64,000 nucleotides of DNA, from the NCBI RefSeq assembly GCF_000411455.1, contig NZ_KE150458.1, positions 632,876 to 696,875 of the forward strand, given 5' to 3'. The position numbers and the translations under genes are program-made. How positions within the stretch are numbered: the stretch's first letter is position 1; each line of letters starts with the position of its first letter. The notes below the pieces were generated by a model. The model was not told the origin of the DNA. It saw nothing but the letters and a program-made list of their open reading frames with translations, and searched no databases. Source of the DNA: Microbacterium sp. oral taxon 186 str. F0373 (GTDB lineage: Bacteria; Actinomycetota; Actinomycetes; Actinomycetales; Microbacteriaceae). Shown one piece after another: positions 49,240 through 58,443 of this stretch.

Positions 49240-50208
49240 ATGCCCTTGAGCGGTCCCCTGTACGAGCGTGTGGCGTCGGCCCCACCGGTCCCTGCCGACC
49301 TTCCGCTGGTGATCGTGCTGACCGGGTTCACGGATGCCGGGGGCGCCGTCTCGCAGATGGTGGCGATGTTCCGCGACGACCTCGAGCCGGCGCCGATCGT
49401 GACGTTCTCGGCCGACGTGCTCCTGGATTACCGCGCGCGCCGCCCGACGATCACCTTCGACGCCGACCATCTCGCCGACTACCGCCCGCCGCGCCTGGAG
49501 CTCTCGCTCGCGCATGATGCGCTCGGTCAGCCCTTCGTTCTGCTGGCGGGGTACGAGCCGGACTTCGCCTGGGAAGCATTCACCGAGACGGTCGTGGGCT
49601 TGGCCGAAGGGTTGCAGGTGTCGTCGGTGACGTGGGTGCACGCCATTCCCATGCCTGTACCGCACACGCGCCCGATCGGCACGACGGTGAGCGGGACGCG
49701 CGCCGACCTGACACAGGCGCACTCGGTGTGGCAGCCTCACACGCAGGTGCCGGCGACGGTCGGTCATCTCCTGGAGCACCGCTTCGCGCAGAGCGGAGCC
49801 TCGGTCGCAGGATTCGTGCTTCTGGTGCCCCATTACCTCGCCGACACCGACTACCCGGCCGCCGCACTGGCGGGACTGGACAGCCTCTCGGTGGCCAGTG
49901 GCCTCGTCTTCAACGTCGACGATGTGCGCGAGGAGAACCGAGAGTACGTCGCGAAGGTCGACGACCAGGTTGAGGGCAACGCCGAGCTGACCTCCATGCT
50001 GCACGCTCTGGAAGAGCGTTACGACGCGTACATGGCTGGATCGAACCTCGGTCAGCCGATCATCCACCCCGGTGATCTGCCCAGCGCAGACGAGCTCGCT
50101 GCGGAACTGGAGCGCTTCCTCGCTGACCGTCGCACCGACGACCACCGCCGGGACGACGACCGCCGAGGCGACGACTGGCGCGGCGAGGACCGCCGCGGTC
50201 GACGCTGA
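49240..50208 (+). CDS. PAC2-family protein (proteasome-assembly-chaperone-like)
   Basis: The 322-aa protein has the PAC2 fold, with LVIVLTGFTDAGGAVSQMVA near the start and GYEPDFAWEAFTETVVGLAE in the middle. In Actinobacteria it is conserved but of unknown role. The last 25 residues are a charged low-complexity tail of Arg and Asp (RRDDDRRGDDWRGEDRRGRR). It lies upstream of the principal sigma factor on the same strand, 206 bp away. Confidence 0.88.
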   Translation: MPLSGPLYERVASAPPVPADLPLVIVLTGFTDAGGAVSQMVAMFRDDLEPAPIVTFSADVLLDYRARRPTITFDADHLADYRPPRLELSLAHDALGQPFVLLAGYEPDFAWEAFTETVVGLAEGLQVSSVTWVHAIPMPVPHTRPIGTTVSGTRADLTQAHSVWQPHTQVPATVGHLLEHRFAQSGASVAGFVLLVPHYLADTDYPAAALAGLDSLSVASGLVFNVDDVREENREYVAKVDDQVEGNAELTSMLHALEERYDAYMAGSNLGQPIIHPGDLPSADELAAELERFLADRRTDDHRRDDDRRGDDWRGEDRRGRR

Positions 50209-50414
50209 GCGGAATGCGCAGCGTCCCCGCGATGTTATGGATGCTGTGGGGATCCTGACGGACTGTTGCGCACGGTCTGTCCGATGATGTATGCGACAAT
50301 GGAAACCTGACCCGTTGTCGAACCGGGGTCGGCTCGTGACGAGGCGACTGCGGACTTGACAAGGGTCTTACTCCTGTCCGAAAACCCGGCGCGTGCGTCG
50401 GTGAAAGGCAAGAC

Positions 50415-51742
<1,328 letters not shown>

Positions 51743-51746
<4 letters not shown>

Positions 51747-52444
51747 GCGGGGAGCTTCCCAACGACGGCAAGGCCCTCACCGTCACCATCGAGGGGACGA
51801 CGTTCGCACGGATTCCGATCCGCACGCGCGTCGTCATGCCCGGTGACGATCTCGACGAGGTCGTCACCGCGTACGCAGCCGACCAGGTGACGGACGGCGA
51901 CCTGCTGTTCATCACGGAGAAGATCGTCGCGATCACGCAGGGCCGTTCCTACACGCTCGACGAGATCCGCCCACGCCGCCTGGCGCACTTCCTGTCGAAG
52001 TACGTGACGAAGACCTCCTACGGTATCGGGCTCGGCATGCCGGAAACGATGGAGATGGCCCTTCGGGAGTGCGGCACCCCGCGGATCCTCTTCGCTGCGG
52101 CGATCAGCGCGGTGACGAAGGCGTTCGGACGCCGCGGCGACTTCTACCGCATCGCCGGCGACAAGGCGCGCGCGATCGACGGTCCGACCAACGGGACCAT
52201 CCCGCCGTACGACCGCGCGGTCGTTCTGGGCCCGACGCGCCCGGCTGAGGTGGCCGCACGCGTTCAGGCGCTGCTCGGCGGGAACGTGCAGGTCGCGGTC
52301 GTCGACATCAACGACATCGGTGGGAACATTCTCGGCTCGACGCTCGACAAGGCGGGGGAGCGTCAGCTCGTCCGCATCCTTGCGGACAACCCCCTGGGCC
52401 AGGGCCGCGAGTCCACCCCCCTCGGCATCATCCGGGCGGCGTGA
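51743..52444 (+). CDS. CofE/FbiB-like F420-0:gamma-glutamyl ligase family protein
   Basis: The 233-aa protein contains family features: [56 protein letters not shown] and [14 protein letters not shown]. Related enzymes add glutamates to coenzyme F420-0. No other F420 gene is visible nearby, so the substrate is uncertain. Its ATG overlaps the sigA stop, an unexpected partnership that implies co-expression with the housekeeping sigma factor. Confidence 0.75.
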
Positions 52445-52462
52445 CACCGCGCTGAAAAGTGC

Positions 52463-52503
52463 GAAACGCCGGCGACCTCCGTGAGAGGCGCCGGCGTTTC
52501 TCG
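52463..52503. terminator. Bidirectional terminator between convergent genes
   Basis: GAAACGCCGGCG (52463–52474) and CGCCGGCGTTTC (52489–52500) form a perfect 12-bp stem with a 14-nt loop. It lies between the stops of the CofE-like gene and the convergent ATP-grasp gene. Short T-runs occur at both ends of the stem. Confidence 0.85.
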
Positions 52504-52510
52504 TCGGTGA

Positions 52511-53536
52511 TCAGAATCCCATTGCAGCGCGGTAGCGGGGAAGATGCCCGTGGCGGATCCCCGTCGCGGACGGCTTGTTCTCGAACACGCCCGCACCCCA
52601 GTTGCCTTCGACCAGGACGGGGCCGGTCGGAGTGACGACGACGTCCCAGCCGACGTAGCGCACCTCGGGGATCACCAGCGCCACGTCGGTGATGAGCGCA
52701 CGCACCTCGTCCATCATCGGCAGCCGGTAGTCGGCGATGCGGAAGCCGGTGTCCGGGTGGGTCTCGAAGAGCTCGCCCGACGTCGAGTAGCCCATCCCCA
52801 TGGCGCGCCCGTCTTCGTGGAGGGCGGTGTAGAACCCGCCGAACGACGCCTGGTCGCTGACCTGACCGCGCCCGAACTTCTGCGCCATGTTGATGATCGC
52901 GACCGTTCCGTCATCCTTGACGAAGGTCGTGACGCGGGTCGTGTTGGCCGTGCCGGGAGCGATGGCTTCGAGGTCCGGATGCTGCATGATGCGCTCTTCG
53001 ATCAGGACCTCGCCCTTCGCCAGCAGCTCAGCGTGGAACGCCTCCCAATCGGCGACGGCGCTCGCGTCGTAGCGGCGCACCCCGAGTCCGGACTTGCTCA
53101 CGGGGACCTTGGCGATGAACACGGGATGCCGCTGGGCGAAGGCCGCGAGCTGGTCAGCATTGCCGGCGACGAGCTCGAGCCACTCTCGGCCCAGGAAACG
53201 ATCGAAATCGCGATTGAAGTCCACTTTGTTGTGGAAGCGATGGACCTGAGCCGGATCGTCGTAGCGGTTCGAGAGCTCCAGTGCCAGGGGACTGGTCACC
53301 CATGTGGCCCGCTCGGCGCGCGTCAGGATGGCGAAATCGAACTCCATGTAGTCGTTGAATCCGACGCGATGGCGCGCCGCCGACCAGAGCATGTCGACGA
53401 ACACCAGCGGATAGCTCTTCCCGTGCACGCGCGCAGTGAAACGCGCCCTCTCACGCACCGATGCGAGATCGAGCCCGCGGGCACGCTCGAAGAGCACTTC
53501 GAAACGGTGCAGGAGAGGAAGGCCTCGAGGCGCCAT
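52511..53536 (-). CDS. ATP-grasp protein of the sugar-transfer-associated family
   Basis: The 341-aa protein has ATP-grasp features: VFIAKVPVSKSGLGVRRY for the nucleotide lysine and glycine loop, VLIEERIMQHPDLEAIAPGT, and the C-terminal metal-binding VRYVGWDVVVTPTGPVLVEG with NWGAGV. The family resembles alpha-L-glutamate ligases and the 'sugar-transfer associated ATP-grasp' group, linked to capsule or teichoic-acid-type polymers. The substrate is unknown here. It stands alone, ending at the terminator at 52463–52503. Confidence 0.8.
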   Translation of the reverse strand: MAPRGLPLLHRFEVLFERARGLDLASVRERARFTARVHGKSYPLVFVDMLWSAARHRVGFNDYMEFDFAILTRAERATWVTSPLALELSNRYDDPAQVHRFHNKVDFNRDFDRFLGREWLELVAGNADQLAAFAQRHPVFIAKVPVSKSGLGVRRYDASAVADWEAFHAELLAKGEVLIEERIMQHPDLEAIAPGTANTTRVTTFVKDDGTVAIINMAQKFGRGQVSDQASFGGFYTALHEDGRAMGMGYSTSGELFETHPDTGFRIADYRLPMMDEVRALITDVALVIPEVRYVGWDVVVTPTGPVLVEGNWGAGVFENKPSATGIRHGHLPRYRAAMGF

Positions 53537-53596
53537 GACAGAGTCCTTCCGGGGACGGACGGAAAAGGGGAACTCCGCCAGTCTACGTGTGAGGGC

Positions 53597-53815
53597 TCAG
53601 CGCGCGTCGGCCAGACGAGCCGTCTCGTCGTGCCACGACGTCGCGATTGCGCGCAGCTTCTCTTCGTACTTGCGTCCGTGGTGCGCGCAGAACAGCAGTT
53701 CGCTGCCGTTGACTTCGGCCGCGATGTAGGCCTGGGCTCCGCACGAGTCGCAACGGTCCGTCGCGGTCAGTCGGTACTCGAGGACGTCAGGCTCAGCGGT
53801 GGTCGACATGCTCAT
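53597..53815 (-). CDS. DUF7455 small cysteine-containing protein
   Basis: The 72-aa product MSMSTTAEPDVLEYRLTATD continues with RCDSCGAQAYIAAEVNG and LLFCAHHGRKYEEKL. The CDSCGAQA…FCxHHGRKYE pattern is the signature of a small actinobacterial family found near the sigma factor and topoisomerase genes. It probably binds zinc through CxxC and C-HH; the function is unknown. An ATG two codons in is an alternative start. Confidence 0.85.
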   Translation of the reverse strand: MSMSTTAEPDVLEYRLTATDRCDSCGAQAYIAAEVNGSELLFCAHHGRKYEEKLRAIATSWHDETARLADAR

Positions 53816-54007
53816 TTCGGTTCCTCCTCGGTACATGAGATGCGGTGCGGTGTCATGACATACAACCACGCCGCGAGCTCAGCAATGCCGCGATCCGGTC
53901 ACATTTCGCTGTGCGCGTACCCCGCCTCCGTCGCCATCGCCCGCGGTAGGAGGTGCTTCTGTGTGTCGTGGCGCGGGTGTCCGTGGGGCTGGATACGCTT
54001 GAGGATT

Positions 54008-56080
54008 GTGACCGCCGAGTATTCCGCCCACCACCTCCAGGTGCTTGAGGGCCTGGAGGCTGTCCGCAAGCGTCCCGGCATGTATATCGGCTCGACCGAC
54101 TCCCGCGGGCTCATGCACTGCGTGTGGGAGATCATCGACAACTCGGTCGACGAAGCCCTCGCCGGCTACGGCTCACGAATCGACATCGTCCTGCACTCCG
54201 ACGGCAGCGTCGAGGTCCGCGACCGCGCACGCGGCATCCCTGTCGACATCGAGCCGCGAACCGGGCTCAGCGGCGTGGAGGTCGTGTTCACCAAGCTGCA
54301 CGCCGGCGGCAAGTTCGGCGGCGGCTCCTACGCGGCATCCGGCGGTCTGCACGGTGTGGGCGCCTCCGTCGTCAACGCATTGTCCGAGCGTCTGGACGTC
54401 GAAGTCGACCGGGGCGGCAAGACCTATGCGATGTCGTTCCGTCGCGGAGAGCCCGGCCTGTTCGCAGGCCCGGGGCCGGAGTCGCCGTTCACCCCGTTCG
54501 AGAAGGCCTCGCAGTTGCGTGTCATCGGCACGGCGCCCAAAGGCGTCACCGGGACGCGCATCCGCTACTGGGCCGACCGTCAGATCTTCACCAAGGACGC
54601 GACGTTCCATGCGGAAGAGCTGGAGCAGCGGGCGCGCCAGACGGCCTTCCTCATCCCCGGCCTCGAGATCGCGATCGTCGATCAGCGCGGCGAGGAGCCC
54701 GTCGAGACGTCTCATCGATACGACGGAGGCATCTCCGAGTTCGCGGACTTCCTCGCACCGGATGCCGCGATCACGGACACCTGGCGTCTGACCGGAGTCG
54801 GCACATTCACCGAAACCGTCCCCGTGCTGCAGGCCGGTGGAGCGATGGTGCCGACGGAGGTCGAACGCGAGTGCGAGGTCGACATCGCGCTGCGTTGGGG
54901 GACAGGCTACGAAACAGTCACGCGCTCGTTCGTGAACATCATCTCGACGCCGAAGGGCGGAACCCATCAGACCGGCTTCGAGCAGGGGCTGATGAAGGTC
55001 GTCCGCGGCCAGGTCGAGCAGAACGCTCGACGCCTCAAGGTCGGCGCGGGGGAGAAGCTCGAGAAGGACGACATCACTGCCGGCCTGACGGCTGTTCTCA
55101 CTGTCCGACTGCCCGAACCCCAGTTCGAGGGCCAGACGAAGGAGATCCTGGGCACGCCCGCGGTTCGCGCCATCGTCGCGAATGTGGTCGCCAAGGAGCT
55201 CGCCGAGCGATTCTCGTCGAGCAAGCGCGACGACAAGGCGCAGACAGCGCTGCTGCTCGACAAGGTCGTGTCCGAGATGAAGGCGCGCATCTCGGCTCGC
55301 ACGCACAAGGAGACCCAGCGTCGTAAGAACGCCCTCGAGTCGTCGTCGTTGCCGGCGAAGCTCGCCGACTGTCGAACCTCGGATGTCGAGCAGTCGGAGT
55401 TGTTCATCGTCGAGGGTGACTCGGCCCTCGGCACGGCGAAGCTCGCGCGCAACAGCGAGTATCAGGCGCTGCTGCCCATTCGCGGCAAGATCCTCAATGT
55501 CCAGAAAGCGTCGATCAGCGACATGCTCTCGAACGCGGAATGCGCGGCGATCATTCAGACGATTGGGGCCGGCTCCGGTCGAAGCTTCGACCTCGATGCG
55601 GCGCGCTACGGCAAGATCATCCTGATGAGCGACGCCGACGTTGACGGCGCGCACATCCGCACGCTTCTGCTGACGCTGTTCTTCCGCTACATGCGCCCTC
55701 TCATCGAAGCTGGCCGCGTATACGCTGCCGTGCCGCCGCTGCACCGCGTCATCGTGGTCAATCCGGGCTCGAAGCCGAACGAGACGATCTACACGTACTC
55801 GGAGCAGGAGCTGCACACTCTCCTCGCGAAGGTGCAGAAGTCGGGACGGCGCTGGCAGGAGCCGGTGCAGCGCTACAAGGGACTCGGCGAAATGGATGCC
55901 GATCAGCTCGCCGAGACCACGATGGACCGTGCGGGGCGACTGCTGCGGCGCGTACGCGTTCAGGATGCCGAGGCGGTCTCGGGAGTGTTCGAGCTGCTCA
56001 TGGGGAGCGATGTGGCACCGCGACGCGACTTCATCGTCACCTCCAGCGACCGACTCGACCGTGAGGCCATCGACGCCTGA
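54008..56080 (+). CDS. parE: DNA topoisomerase IV subunit B (gyrase-B family ATPase)
   Basis: The 690-aa subunit has the GHKL ATPase with MYIGSTDSRGLMHCVWEIID and HAGGKFGGGSYAASGGLHGV. The transducer domain and TOPRIM domain follow (ELFIVEGDSALGTAKLARN, KIILMSDADVDGAHIRTLLL), and the end is QRYKGLGEMDADQLAETTMD. With ParC it decatenates DNA. It lacks the Mycobacterium-type gyrB gene neighbours (recF, gyrA), and a ParC gene lies 2.4 kb away, hence ParE. The GTG at 54008 follows GAGGATT. Confidence 0.9.
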   Translation: MTAEYSAHHLQVLEGLEAVRKRPGMYIGSTDSRGLMHCVWEIIDNSVDEALAGYGSRIDIVLHSDGSVEVRDRARGIPVDIEPRTGLSGVEVVFTKLHAGGKFGGGSYAASGGLHGVGASVVNALSERLDVEVDRGGKTYAMSFRRGEPGLFAGPGPESPFTPFEKASQLRVIGTAPKGVTGTRIRYWADRQIFTKDATFHAEELEQRARQTAFLIPGLEIAIVDQRGEEPVETSHRYDGGISEFADFLAPDAAITDTWRLTGVGTFTETVPVLQAGGAMVPTEVERECEVDIALRWGTGYETVTRSFVNIISTPKGGTHQTGFEQGLMKVVRGQVEQNARRLKVGAGEKLEKDDITAGLTAVLTVRLPEPQFEGQTKEILGTPAVRAIVANVVAKELAERFSSSKRDDKAQTALLLDKVVSEMKARISARTHKETQRRKNALESSSLPAKLADCRTSDVEQSELFIVEGDSALGTAKLARNSEYQALLPIRGKILNVQKASISDMLSNAECAAIIQTIGAGSGRSFDLDAARYGKIILMSDADVDGAHIRTLLLTLFFRYMRPLIEAGRVYAAVPPLHRVIVVNPGSKPNETIYTYSEQELHTLLAKVQKSGRRWQEPVQRYKGLGEMDADQLAETTMDRAGRLLRRVRVQDAEAVSGVFELLMGSDVAPRRDFIVTSSDRLDREAIDA

Positions 56081-56392
56081 CCGCCGGCGTCATCCGGGCC
56101 CGCTCTCGCGGAGCCCAGAAAAGACGCGGGGCCCGAGGCCGATCTGGGGGGATTCGGTCTCGGGCCATCGCCGCGGCTACGGGGGACATCCGGATGACGT
56201 CGAGCCCCGAACGGTCTCTTCGTCCCCGAAATCACGGACGTCTCGCGCCGTGCCCTGTGAAGAACCGACTGGGGATCAGTTCTTCGGCTAGCAAAAGGTT
56301 AGGCGCGCATAGGCGCCGCCAACGTGAACCATCGGCGGATTCGACTGCGACTTTCGTCTACTTTGACGCTGCGCGTAGAAATCTCGTGCTGA
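56081..56392. other. Non-coding gap between parE and the kinase gene, with hairpins and a repeat motif
   Basis: No gene is supported. A 13-bp stem with one mismatch at 56130–56142 and 56154–56166 (GGCCCGAG…CTCGGGCC) is a probable parE terminator. A second stem, GAAGAAC at 56259 and GTTCTTC ending 56285, pairs fully on the minus strand (one G·U) and may end the kinase transcript. At 56347–56361 lies GCGACTTTCGTCTAC, a near copy of a sequence in the kinase/regulator promoter region. Confidence 0.6.
56130..56166 (+). terminator. Terminator-like hairpin after parE
   Basis: GGCCCGAGGCCGA (56130–56142) pairs with TCGGTCTCGGGCC (56154–56166) with one mismatch and an 11-nt loop, 50 nt past the parE stop. 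No T-run follows, as is common in high-GC Actinobacteria. Confidence 0.6.
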
Positions 56393-57592
56393 TCAGCCCG
56401 AGAGCGGAAGTGAGGCACTGACGACCCAGCCCTGGGACTTTCGTTCCGATTCGAAAGTGCCGCCGAAAAGTCGGAAGCGCTCACGAAGACGCATGATGCC
56501 GTAACCCGACGCGGGCAGACCCGCCGTGCGGGCAGGCGGCGAGTCGTCGGCAAAGGTGAGGTGCACCCAACCACGCTCGACCCGAAGGACGATGGAGACG
56601 GTGTGGGCGCCGGTGGCGTGCTTGAGCACGTTCGTTGCACTCTCGCGGATCACGCGGGTGAGAGCAACGAGGGATGCACTCGGCAGCCGCAGGTCAGAGG
56701 GGACATCCGCGGTCACCGCAATGCCCGCCTGTCCGAGTTCTTTCGTGACGGCGGCGATGGTGCCCGTGATCCCGTCCGGCGAAGACACGCGTTCGGGGGA
56801 GAGGTTCTCTTCACCTCGAACCATCCCGAGCACGCGACGGATGTCGGTGAGCGCCTGAACCGCCGCTTCGCGGATCGCCGTCTGCGACTGCGACCGCGTC
56901 TGCATGTCTTCGGTGCGGTCCAAGACCGCGGCGTGCAGAGCGACGATGGTGATCTCGTGCGCGACGATGTCGTGCAGTTCGTCGGCGATGAGGTCTCGTT
57001 CGTGTTTGAGCTGCTCCGCGACCTCTCGCTCGCTCACTTCGAGTTGCAATGCCAAAGATTGTGCCCTCTCGAACTGCCGCCGAATCGCCAGCCCGATCAG
57101 GAGACTCACGAGGCTGAGAAGTGCTATGACTAATCCGCCTAGAGGTTGGAAGCCGGACTCGGGTCTGCCGAGAACCGCTAGTAGCCATCCACCGAGCGAA
57201 ACCGCGTAAAGCAACGTCAGCGCTGCGCTGCAGGTGTAGCTGACAAGTCCCAGGATCGCCGCACCGGCAATCAGGCTGTCCGCAACCCCCGCCGCACCGG
57301 CCACGGCTGCCGCAGCGATAAGAACTATGGTAGCCACCGGAGGACGCCACACGAAGATCCAGACGGCCAGCGTGATGCTGGTGGTCACGATCGCCGAGGT
57401 TATGCTGCTCGCGCCGCCCACGGTCGCTCGAAAAAGGGAGTCGATCACGATCGCCGTAACGACGAGAATGATGACAAGTCGCCGAACCACAGGGCTCAGC
57501 GATTGATACGCCCAGAAGGGCGTCCGCACGTAGCGGAGGACGTTGTCTCGGACGGAGGTCACCTCGCGATTATCTCGCGAACCCACCATCAC
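56393..57592 (-). CDS. NarL-type sensor histidine kinase (HisKA_3) with six membrane segments
   Basis: The 399-aa kinase has about six hydrophobic segments over residues 30–170 and almost no extracellular loops. The dimerisation domain follows with the phospho-acceptor His in ELHDIVAHEITIVALHA, then a GHKL ATPase with RESATNVLKHATGAHTVSIV, FADDSPPARTA and GYGIMRLRERFRLFGGTFE. The compact membrane sensor suggests it detects a hydrophobic or membrane-inserted signal. The GTG at 57592 abuts the stop of a 13-codon upstream gene (TAAGTG); the next codon, ATG, is an alternative start. The partner is the divergent response regulator. Confidence 0.9.
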   Translation of the reverse strand: MMVGSRDNREVTSVRDNVLRYVRTPFWAYQSLSPVVRRLVIILVVTAIVIDSLFRATVGGASSITSAIVTTSITLAVWIFVWRPPVATIVLIAAAAVAGAAGVADSLIAGAAILGLVSYTCSAALTLLYAVSLGGWLLAVLGRPESGFQPLGGLVIALLSLVSLLIGLAIRRQFERAQSLALQLEVSEREVAEQLKHERDLIADELHDIVAHEITIVALHAAVLDRTEDMQTRSQSQTAIREAAVQALTDIRRVLGMVRGEENLSPERVSSPDGITGTIAAVTKELGQAGIAVTADVPSDLRLPSASLVALTRVIRESATNVLKHATGAHTVSIVLRVERGWVHLTFADDSPPARTAGLPASGYGIMRLRERFRLFGGTFESERKSQGWVVSASLPLSG

Positions 57593-57634
57593 TTACTTCC
57601 AGATGCCCAGCTGCTGACCGATCCAGTACCACAT
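57593..57634 (-). CDS. Trp-rich 13-residue peptide gene upstream of the sensor kinase
   Basis: ATG at 57634 opens 13 codons, MWYWIGQQLGIWK, then TAA touching the kinase start. The ribosome site AGGAGGTG (57641–57648, minus strand) matches the 16S 3' end at 8/8 bases, 6 nt before the ATG, far stronger than the sites of most neighbours. The product has three Trp, one Tyr, no leader and a net charge of about +1, so it could insert in membranes. Options are a pheromone or antimicrobial peptide sensed by the kinase, or a Trp-sensitive leader peptide. No homologue is known to me. Confidence 0.6.
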   Translation of the reverse strand: MWYWIGQQLGIWK

Positions 57635-57715
57635 GTGTTTCACCTCCTGCAATCTCTCGAATCGATTCTTCAAACAGAGGTCATCGCGCACGACCGACGT
57701 ATGGCTACATCAATA

Positions 57716-57745
57716 GCGACTTTCGTCGACATCGATCGAAAGAGT
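57716..57745. promoter_or_regulatory. Candidate response-regulator site in the kinase/regulator intergenic region
   Basis: GCGACTTTCGTCGAC (57716–57730) is 14/15 identical to 56347–56361. It forms an inverted repeat with CGAAAG at 57737–57742 (ACTTTCG…CGAAAG). It ends about 20 bp upstream of TAAGAT (57763–57768), a -10-like box 6 nt before the response-regulator GTG, suggesting autoregulation and a leaderless message. A third ACTTTCG/CGAAAGT dyad lies in the kinase 3' end at 56437–56458. Confidence 0.4.
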
Positions 57746-57774
57746 GCACATCGCGCGGTTCGTAAGATGGTGCT

Positions 57775-58437
57775 GTGACCCAACCGATTCGCGTGATCAT
57801 CGTCGACGACGAGTCGCTGGTGCGCGCTGCACTGCGCGTCTTCCTGGACTCTTCGGACGGGTTCGATCTCGTCGGAGAGGCCGACAACGGCATCGACGCC
57901 ATCGCGCTGGTGCGCAGCACGCACCCCGACGTCGTGCTCATGGACGTGCAGATGCCCAAGATGGATGGCATCGAGGCGACCCAGCGCCTCACCCGGGAGT
58001 TTCCCGGGATCAAGATCGTCGCGCTGACCACGTTCTCCTCGGAGCGCGTCATCGTCCCGATGCTCAGTGCCGGCGCCGCGGGCTTCCTGGTGAAGGACAC
58101 GTCGCCCGACCGCATCCTCGACGCCGCGCTCCTGGCTCACGAGGGCGGCTACGTGCTGTCGCCACGCGTCGCGAAAGAACTCGTCAGCTCGGTGCAGCAG
58201 AACGAACCTCCCGCGCCGCGCCAGCTGGGCCGAGAGGAGGAGCTCACCGAACGGGAGCTCGAAGTGGTCACCCTTCTTGCCCAGGGAATGTCGAACGCCG
58301 AGATCGCCGCCGCCATGTTCGTGTCCGAGGCGACCGTCAAGTCACACCTCGGCCGCATCACGGCGAAGTGGGGTGTGCGCGATCGCATCCAAGTGCTGAT
58401 CCGTGCGACCCAGTACGGTCTCGTGTCGCTGGGCTGA
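57775..58437 (+). CDS. NarL/LuxR-family response regulator
   Basis: The 220-aa regulator has a receiver domain: acidic VIIVDDES, phosphoryl Asp in VVLMDVQMPKMDG, Thr in IVALTTFSS, Lys in GFLVKDTSP. It has a LuxR-type helix-turn-helix (LTERELEVVTLLAQGMSNAE, IAAAMFVSEATVKSHLGRI). It is divergent from the kinase with a 140-bp shared control region upstream of the tiny peptide gene. The GTG start has no ribosome site, consistent with a leaderless mRNA. Confidence 0.93.
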   Translation: MTQPIRVIIVDDESLVRAALRVFLDSSDGFDLVGEADNGIDAIALVRSTHPDVVLMDVQMPKMDGIEATQRLTREFPGIKIVALTTFSSERVIVPMLSAGAAGFLVKDTSPDRILDAALLAHEGGYVLSPRVAKELVSSVQQNEPPAPRQLGREEELTERELEVVTLLAQGMSNAEIAAAMFVSEATVKSHLGRITAKWGVRDRIQVLIRATQYGLVSLG

Positions 58438-58443
58438 CGCTCG

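Noticed and set aside
50346..50357. CTGCGGACT upstream of sigA, resembling the 11-bp arm repeats
   Set aside because: It is a single partial copy outside the prophage, expected by chance and not near an attachment core.
53961..54002. 13-codon ORF before parE with AGGAGG upstream (GTG start, stop 5 nt before the parE GTG)
   Set aside because: The ribosome site is good, but the peptide (CRGAGVRGAGYA after the start) is low-complexity GC-rich sequence with no feature suggesting a product. A leader ORF is possible but unsupported.
56291..56332. Short minus-strand ORF (MVHVGGAYARLTFC-like) downstream of the kinase
   Set aside because: It has no ribosome site and ordinary composition. Probably chance, unlike the 13-aa peptide at 57593–57634.
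57593..57634. Classical trp attenuator as the explanation of the Trp-rich peptide
   Set aside because: No mutually exclusive hairpins or terminator lie between the peptide and the kinase; the stop codon abuts the kinase start. No trp gene follows, so attenuation of the usual kind is not possible, though Trp-dependent coupling is.
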